Shown piece after piece: positions 24,354-28,480 of a stretch of 28,480 nt of DNA (the first letter of the stretch is position 1; the number at the start of each line of letters is the position of its first letter). Source of the stretch: Phycisphaerae bacterium (GTDB lineage: Bacteria > Chloroflexota > Anaerolineae > 4572-78 > J111); the NCBI GenBank assembly GCA_028285035.1, contig JANQQF010000098.1, positions 1-28,480 of the forward strand, written 5' to 3'. The position numbers were made by a program, and so were the translations under genes. The notes under the pieces were generated by a model. It saw only the letters and a list, made by a program, of their open reading frames with translations. It did no database searches and was not told the DNA's origin.

Positions 24354-26624
24354 TTAATGATACTTACCGGTAGGTAACTCTACTAAAAAAGTGGTACCGA
24401 TTAGCATATAGCTTTTTTCAACACAAATCTTCCCGCCTAAACTATCAACCAAACTACGGGCAATATATAATCCCTGACCTGTCCCATTAGTACGCGTTGT
24501 AAAACCTAGCTGGAAAATTTTCTCATGCAAACGTCGGTGGATACCAGGCCCCATATCAGTGATTCTAATTTTGATCGGATGCATTTTATCCTGATCCTGA
24601 TATGATGTTTTTACAGTTAGTATTTTGCCCCGCTTTGGTTTTAAAGCCATCTGTTGGGCCGCATTAAGCATAATATTAAAAAACAGTTGCTGTAACTGAA
24701 TACTATTTCCTATCAAGTTAGGTAATTTGTCACTCAATTGAGTTTCTATGCTGACCCGCTGACTTTGCATTGTTGGTCGAAGTAAAGATACTGCCCTGCG
24801 GATGATTTCATTAATGTCGATATGTTGCTCGTCTTCCGAGCGCATCAATTGCTGAAAAAGTTCAACTGTCTCTTTCAAATCACTGAATGTTGTCAAAATT
24901 TTACCTACAGTTTGTTGCATTTCACCCAAACTCAAAGAATAGATTGTTTCAGGATCAGAAACTTGACAATCTAACTGTAAGTTGCGAAGCTGGAGTTCCA
25001 GTCCTGACAATTTGTTATATACCTCGTGGCTAAAGCCTCCAGCCAATTGTCCACTTAGAAGTATTTTGTCCATACTTTGAAAGCGATGTTCTATTTTTCC
25101 GCGTTCAATTGCTACAGAAAATAAAGAACAGGTGGTCAATGTATCTCGTAGATGATGATGATTGAAGGTCTCCGGTTGACGATGAAACAGAAAGACCGCT
25201 CGGTGTGTCTCTCCGGCAGCTTCTATGGGAACACCAATGCAAGACTCAAATGACAGTAGGTCTAACAGCTTACGAAACCGTGCTTGTGCTTGGTCTGATA
25301 CCCTATTCTCCAAAATTTGTTCACTGTCACGAATTACCTCCCGAACTGGACTGGCTTTGAGTGCATGAATTGCTGCTCTATTTAATTCTATCTCACCTAT
25401 ATCTATTGTTATTGATATTGCTTGAGAAATAGGGTTGAATTTGAAAATAAGACCATGTTCCGCTCCTGAAGCTATGATTAATTGTTTTAGGCCAAATCTA
25501 AACTGTTCTACCAATGAATGATTGGTATTCACGGTAGGAGCTAGTTTGTGAAACGGTTTTGAAGGGCTCAACTGAGGGAAAACTGTCGTCATCTGCCAAG
25601 GTGGCATCACCTCCCCCCGACCAATTCGAGTTAACAATTGGAGAATTTCATCTAAATCAAGCGGTTTTACAAATACTTCCACGACACCCACTTCCTCAAT
25701 CTCGCAGCTTCGTTTAGCCAGGTGTTCAGGTGTCGTCATAATAACCGCGTGGCAATTACTCCCGCCCTGTCTTATTTGTTGTAATAAGGCTAGCCCATCC
25801 CTGCTGTCTGATAGGTTGAGATCTACAATCAGTAGTCCATACCTTTCAGAAAATATTTTCTCAATGGCTTCTTTTGTATTTTTTGCCGCATCTACTGCAT
25901 ACCCTTGGTGCTGCAACCAATCCACCAAAGGTAACCGGATATCATCATAATCGTCTACCACTAAAATACGTCCAACCCGCTCAAAAAAAGGGGGGATAGT
26001 TTGACAGGCTTCCTCTAGGTATACTATCTTTGAAACGTCTGGCTTGTAAGCAATATTTAAGTTAGACAGTGGGTTAAGTTTTTGTACGACTCCGGTTACT
26101 AAATCCTGTTGTTGTAGCCGTGCCCGGACACTCAAACGCAATTTTCTGGCATGACTATTTAAGCGAGTAATAACGGCTTCGATTTGATCACCAATCCAGA
26201 TAACGTCCTCTGGTTTCTTTATATCCCAGGTTGCCAGCTCTTGAATAGGGATTAAGCCATCAACACCTGGCATTATTTCTACAAATATCCCATACGCGAG
26301 GACACTTTTGACAATACCCTCGATTATATCGCCCTGCTGAAACTGTTTAGCAAACTCTTGCCAGGGGTCGGACAAGATGGCTCGATGACTGAGTTCTAAG
26401 CTATACTCAGAATCATCAAGTTTAATGACAATCCCCTCAATACGATCCCCTTCTTTCCATAGTGTACGAGGGTCAATTGTCCCAGCCCAGGTCAGTTCTC
26501 GACGGCGAACATAAGCCCGAGTCCCATCATCTAGATTTATGAATATCCCATAACGCATTACCTTCTCTATCGTGCCTACAACTTGTTGTTGCAGACAATA
26601 ATCTTGTCTAGCCTGATCTGGCAT
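24354..26624 (-). CDS. Hybrid histidine kinase with two N-terminal S1 RNA-binding domains
   Basis: Domain order: S1 (about 10-82, with VVGTIEKVMRYGIFINL and SLELSHRA), S1 (97-170, with IIEGIVKSVLAYGIFVEI and LRLSVRARL), possibly the start of a third S1 (172-195), a receiver (218-335; D224/D225, phospho-acceptor D268, K320 in VKPL), a GAF-like domain (about 375-510), HisKA (H-box FSHEVYNKL, His 533) and HATPase (NIMLNAAQQM, DMGPGI, GTGQGL). All kinase motifs are intact. S1 domains usually bind single-stranded RNA in ribosomal protein S1, PNPase or RNase E; as the N-terminal part of a histidine kinase they are unusual and suggest that RNA or the ribosome is an input. The first gene of the four-gene operon, behind an extended -10 promoter. 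Its GGGGCGGAGT site lies immediately before the ATG. Confidence 0.9.
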   Translation of the reverse strand: MPDQARQDYCLQQQVVGTIEKVMRYGIFINLDDGTRAYVRRRELTWAGTIDPRTLWKEGDRIEGIVIKLDDSEYSLELSHRAILSDPWQEFAKQFQQGDIIEGIVKSVLAYGIFVEIMPGVDGLIPIQELATWDIKKPEDVIWIGDQIEAVITRLNSHARKLRLSVRARLQQQDLVTGVVQKLNPLSNLNIAYKPDVSKIVYLEEACQTIPPFFERVGRILVVDDYDDIRLPLVDWLQHQGYAVDAAKNTKEAIEKIFSERYGLLIVDLNLSDSRDGLALLQQIRQGGSNCHAVIMTTPEHLAKRSCEIEEVGVVEVFVKPLDLDEILQLLTRIGRGEVMPPWQMTTVFPQLSPSKPFHKLAPTVNTNHSLVEQFRFGLKQLIIASGAEHGLIFKFNPISQAISITIDIGEIELNRAAIHALKASPVREVIRDSEQILENRVSDQAQARFRKLLDLLSFESCIGVPIEAAGETHRAVFLFHRQPETFNHHHLRDTLTTCSLFSVAIERGKIEHRFQSMDKILLSGQLAGGFSHEVYNKLSGLELQLRNLQLDCQVSDPETIYSLSLGEMQQTVGKILTTFSDLKETVELFQQLMRSEDEQHIDINEIIRRAVSLLRPTMQSQRVSIETQLSDKLPNLIGNSIQLQQLFFNIMLNAAQQMALKPKRGKILTVKTSYQDQDKMHPIKIRITDMGPGIHRRLHEKIFQLGFTTRTNGTGQGLYIARSLVDSLGGKICVEKSYMLIGTTFLVELPTGKYH

Positions 26625-26685
26625 ACTCCGCCCCTGAATAGTATTTTGAGAAAAATTCTGGTTTTATGTTGATTGCCGTTGATTT

Positions 26686-26694
26686 ATTATATCA
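26686..26694 (-). promoter_or_regulatory. Extended -10 promoter of the signalling operon
   Basis: On the minus strand TGATATAAT gives TG-n-TATAAT, a consensus extended -10 that does not need a strong -35; none is seen. Transcription would start near 26679, about 55 nt before the first ATG. Confidence 0.6.
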
Positions 26695-27041
26695 CGTTCA
26701 ATGTAATACTATCTTGCAATTGACTAACAATTAGCTAACAGAATTTCTTATTATTCAGTTTTAACTATTCCTTAGCGGCAGAAATATATTGATTTGCATG
26801 CAAAAAATACACTACCCTAGACAATTAAGCCTTAAGTCCAAATCTATCATGTTCACTACCCCCTCAAGCTTCTATGGATGCCCTATCCAGAAGTAGTCAG
26901 CCGATAAATCAGTGATTTCCTTTGCCGCTTCAAATCAATGTCCAATGGTAACAACGAACGCACTATATCATCAGATACATAACCAGAAATTTCGTGTGTC
27001 CGATATACTATGTTAAAATCATCGGTACAGGAGAATTTCTG
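26695..27041. other. Divergent intergenic region between signalling operon and comEC
   Basis: No gene is supported. It contains a perfect 12-bp palindrome TTTGCATGCAAA (26793-26804) that could be an operator. Weak plus-strand -10 candidates lie before comEC (TATACT 27004-27009, TAAAAT 27014-27019) without a clear -35. Confidence 0.4.
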
Positions 27042-28480
27042 ATGCCACTGTTATCTCGTCTAAGTATAGCTTGGATACTCGGAATTGCTTTAGCTAACTG
27101 GTTTAACTTCCCTTGGCCAACCCTTGCCTTGCTCAGCCTTCCTGCACTTAGTGCTCTGCTCCTTTATCGACACAATACATCTGCCCAAACTGGAGCTATG
27201 CTTGTCCTGGCTTTGATATCAGGAGCTTTTCGATTAAGTTTCTTCCAACCTGTCATTGATAACTCACAAATTGCCTTTTACAACGATCAAGATACACCGA
27301 TTACCACTACGGGTTTAGTTGTTGATGAGCCAGACATCCGAGATAATTACATCAACCTCCGCCTAGAGGCTGAGTCCGTTCAAATAGACGGTACCATTCA
27401 GCCTGTTGAAGGACTGATTCTTATTCGTGCCCCTCGTTATCCAGAGCGTTTCTATGGTGACCGTCTCACCGTTACGGGCAAAATAGAGACTCCCCCTATC
27501 TTTGATGATTTCTCTTACAAAGATTATTTAGCCCGTTTTGGCATCCACTCAATGATCCGACGACCTAAAATTGAATTGATCGAAGGCAATCAAGGTCATC
27601 CATTCTGGGCAACAATGTTTGACTTCAAAGCCCAAGCCTCCCAAACCATTAATCGCATTCTAGCCGAACCCTATGCCTCCCTGCTCAATGGTATCTTGTT
27701 GGGCATTGAAACAGGTATCCCTCGTGATTTGTATGAGGAATTCAATCTGACTGGAACCTCTCATATTATCGTCATTTCGGGCAGCAACATCGCCCTGATT
27801 GCAGGTATATTCCTCCTGCTGGGTCAACGCACTGTTGGCAAACGATATGCCCCACCATTAGCTCTCGTCGGTATCATTATTTACACGCTTTTAGTTGGGG
27901 CAGATTCTGCGGTAAGCCGAGCCGCCTTTATGGCTGCACTCTGGATTATCGCCTTATGGGTTGGGCGGCCAGCCTTTACGTTAAATGCACTTTTCTTTGC
28001 TGCCTTCGCTCTGACTCTGATTAATCCCTTAACCCTGTGGGATGTGGGCTTTCAGTTGAGTTTCATGGCCACACTTAGCCTAATTATCCTCGTACCGCCT
28101 TTGGAAAGAGTTATCTTTGGTTGGTTGCAAAATCGGTTAAGAACCGAGCAGGTTGGTTTCGTGATGGCACTTTTCAGTGAGTTAGTCATCCTTACCCTAG
28201 CTGCTCAAATTATGACAGGACCACTCATCGTCTATCACTTTGGCCGTTTTTCTTTAGTATCCTTGTTGAGTAACCTACTTATTTTACCCGCTCAACCACC
28301 TATTATGATTGTAGGTGGCTTGGCGACATTGGCAGGAATGATTTGGCTCCCATTGGGGCAGATCATCGGCTGGTTAGTCTGGCTACCCTTGGCTTGGTCA
28401 GTTTGGGTTGTTGAGCAGACCGTCCAACTCCCTTACGCTTCCCTCGATTTAGGCAGATTTCCTATTGGATTACTGATCTT
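27042..28480 (+). CDS. comEC: ComEC/Rec2-type DNA-uptake channel (3' end outside window)
   Basis: An open frame of 479 codons runs off the right edge. The product begins with hydrophobic helices (MPLLSRLSIAWILGIALANW), has a DUF4131-like OB region (about 60-170), and then the Competence domain with TSHIIVISGSNIALIAG, VSRAAFMAALW and the family segment WDVGFQLSFMATLSLI, followed by further membrane helices. ComEC moves single-stranded DNA across the inner membrane in natural transformation. The C-terminal metallo-beta-lactamase-like domain of many ComEC proteins would lie beyond the edge, so its presence is unknown. AGGAG lies 8 nt before the ATG. This is the intact counterpart of the truncated copy at 7640-8578, at least as far as it is visible. 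Confidence 0.9.
   Translation, partial: MPLLSRLSIAWILGIALANWFNFPWPTLALLSLPALSALLLYRHNTSAQTGAMLVLALISGAFRLSFFQPVIDNSQIAFYNDQDTPITTTGLVVDEPDIRDNYINLRLEAESVQIDGTIQPVEGLILIRAPRYPERFYGDRLTVTGKIETPPIFDDFSYKDYLARFGIHSMIRRPKIELIEGNQGHPFWATMFDFKAQASQTINRILAEPYASLLNGILLGIETGIPRDLYEEFNLTGTSHIIVISGSNIALIAGIFLLLGQRTVGKRYAPPLALVGIIIYTLLVGADSAVSRAAFMAALWIIALWVGRPAFTLNALFFAAFALTLINPLTLWDVGFQLSFMATLSLIILVPPLERVIFGWLQNRLRTEQVGFVMALFSELVILTLAAQIMTGPLIVYHFGRFSLVSLLSNLLILPAQPPIMIVGGLATLAGMIWLPLGQIIGWLVWLPLAWSVWVVEQTVQLPYASLDLGRFPIGLLI

Noticed and set aside
8579..27041. The whole block as a transposon-like insertion into comEC
   Set aside because: The two comEC copies are diverged paralogues, each with its own 5' end, not two halves of one gene; no terminal repeats, target duplication, transposase or integrase were seen.

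Overview
The window looks like a moderately AT-rich bacterial chromosome segment, most likely from a Chloroflexota member of the Anaerolineae type. This is an inference from style, not from a marker gene. The clues are proline/threonine-rich surface proteins with TPT-type linkers, a LysM lipoprotein, multi-GAF histidine kinases, and receiver proteins fused to domains resembling CyanoTRADDas_TM and TCAD9. No rRNA, tRNA or CRISPR array was seen.

Layout. Positions 1-93 appear to be the 5' end of a group IIC-like intron on the minus strand, inserted directly after the terminator (95-124) of a LysM lipoprotein gene (150-1166, -). A divergent plus-strand block follows: a YacP-type NYN nuclease (1434-1901), a histidine kinase with a UPF0175-like N-terminus (1905-2975), and a receiver-plus-kinase hybrid (3018-4292) ending in a terminator. 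Next come three envelope proteins: a membrane-anchored Pro/Thr-rich protein (4427-5149), a tandem OB-fold lipoprotein (5544-6557), and a two-TM Pro/Thr-linker protein (6597-7601). A truncated comEC copy (7640-8578) closes this block.

The middle is on the minus strand. It holds a small operon of a soluble SPFH/band-7 protein flanked by three unrecognised small proteins (8704-10431), then ATP sulfurylase (10732-12132) with a remnant of a second sat gene just upstream (12178-12284).

The largest unit is a four-gene minus-strand operon (12565-26624) that starts at an extended -10 promoter and ends at a long terminator hairpin. In transcription order it encodes: (1) an S1-S1-receiver-GAF-histidine kinase; (2) a 2974-residue receiver-(GAF x15)-histidine kinase; (3) a receiver fused to a two-helix membrane domain; and (4) a receiver fused to a kinase-fold domain that has lost its catalytic residues, plus an OmpR-type winged helix. 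Spacings are 15 nt, 6 nt and a 4-nt overlap. All four proteins carry a receiver, so this looks like one branched phosphorelay with an RNA-binding-type input module, very large ligand-sensing capacity, a membrane branch and a DNA-binding output. It is the best candidate for an undescribed system here, possibly related to the TCAD/TRADD-N conflict systems. A second comEC paralogue (27042 to the right edge, +), intact as far as it can be seen, lies just beyond it.
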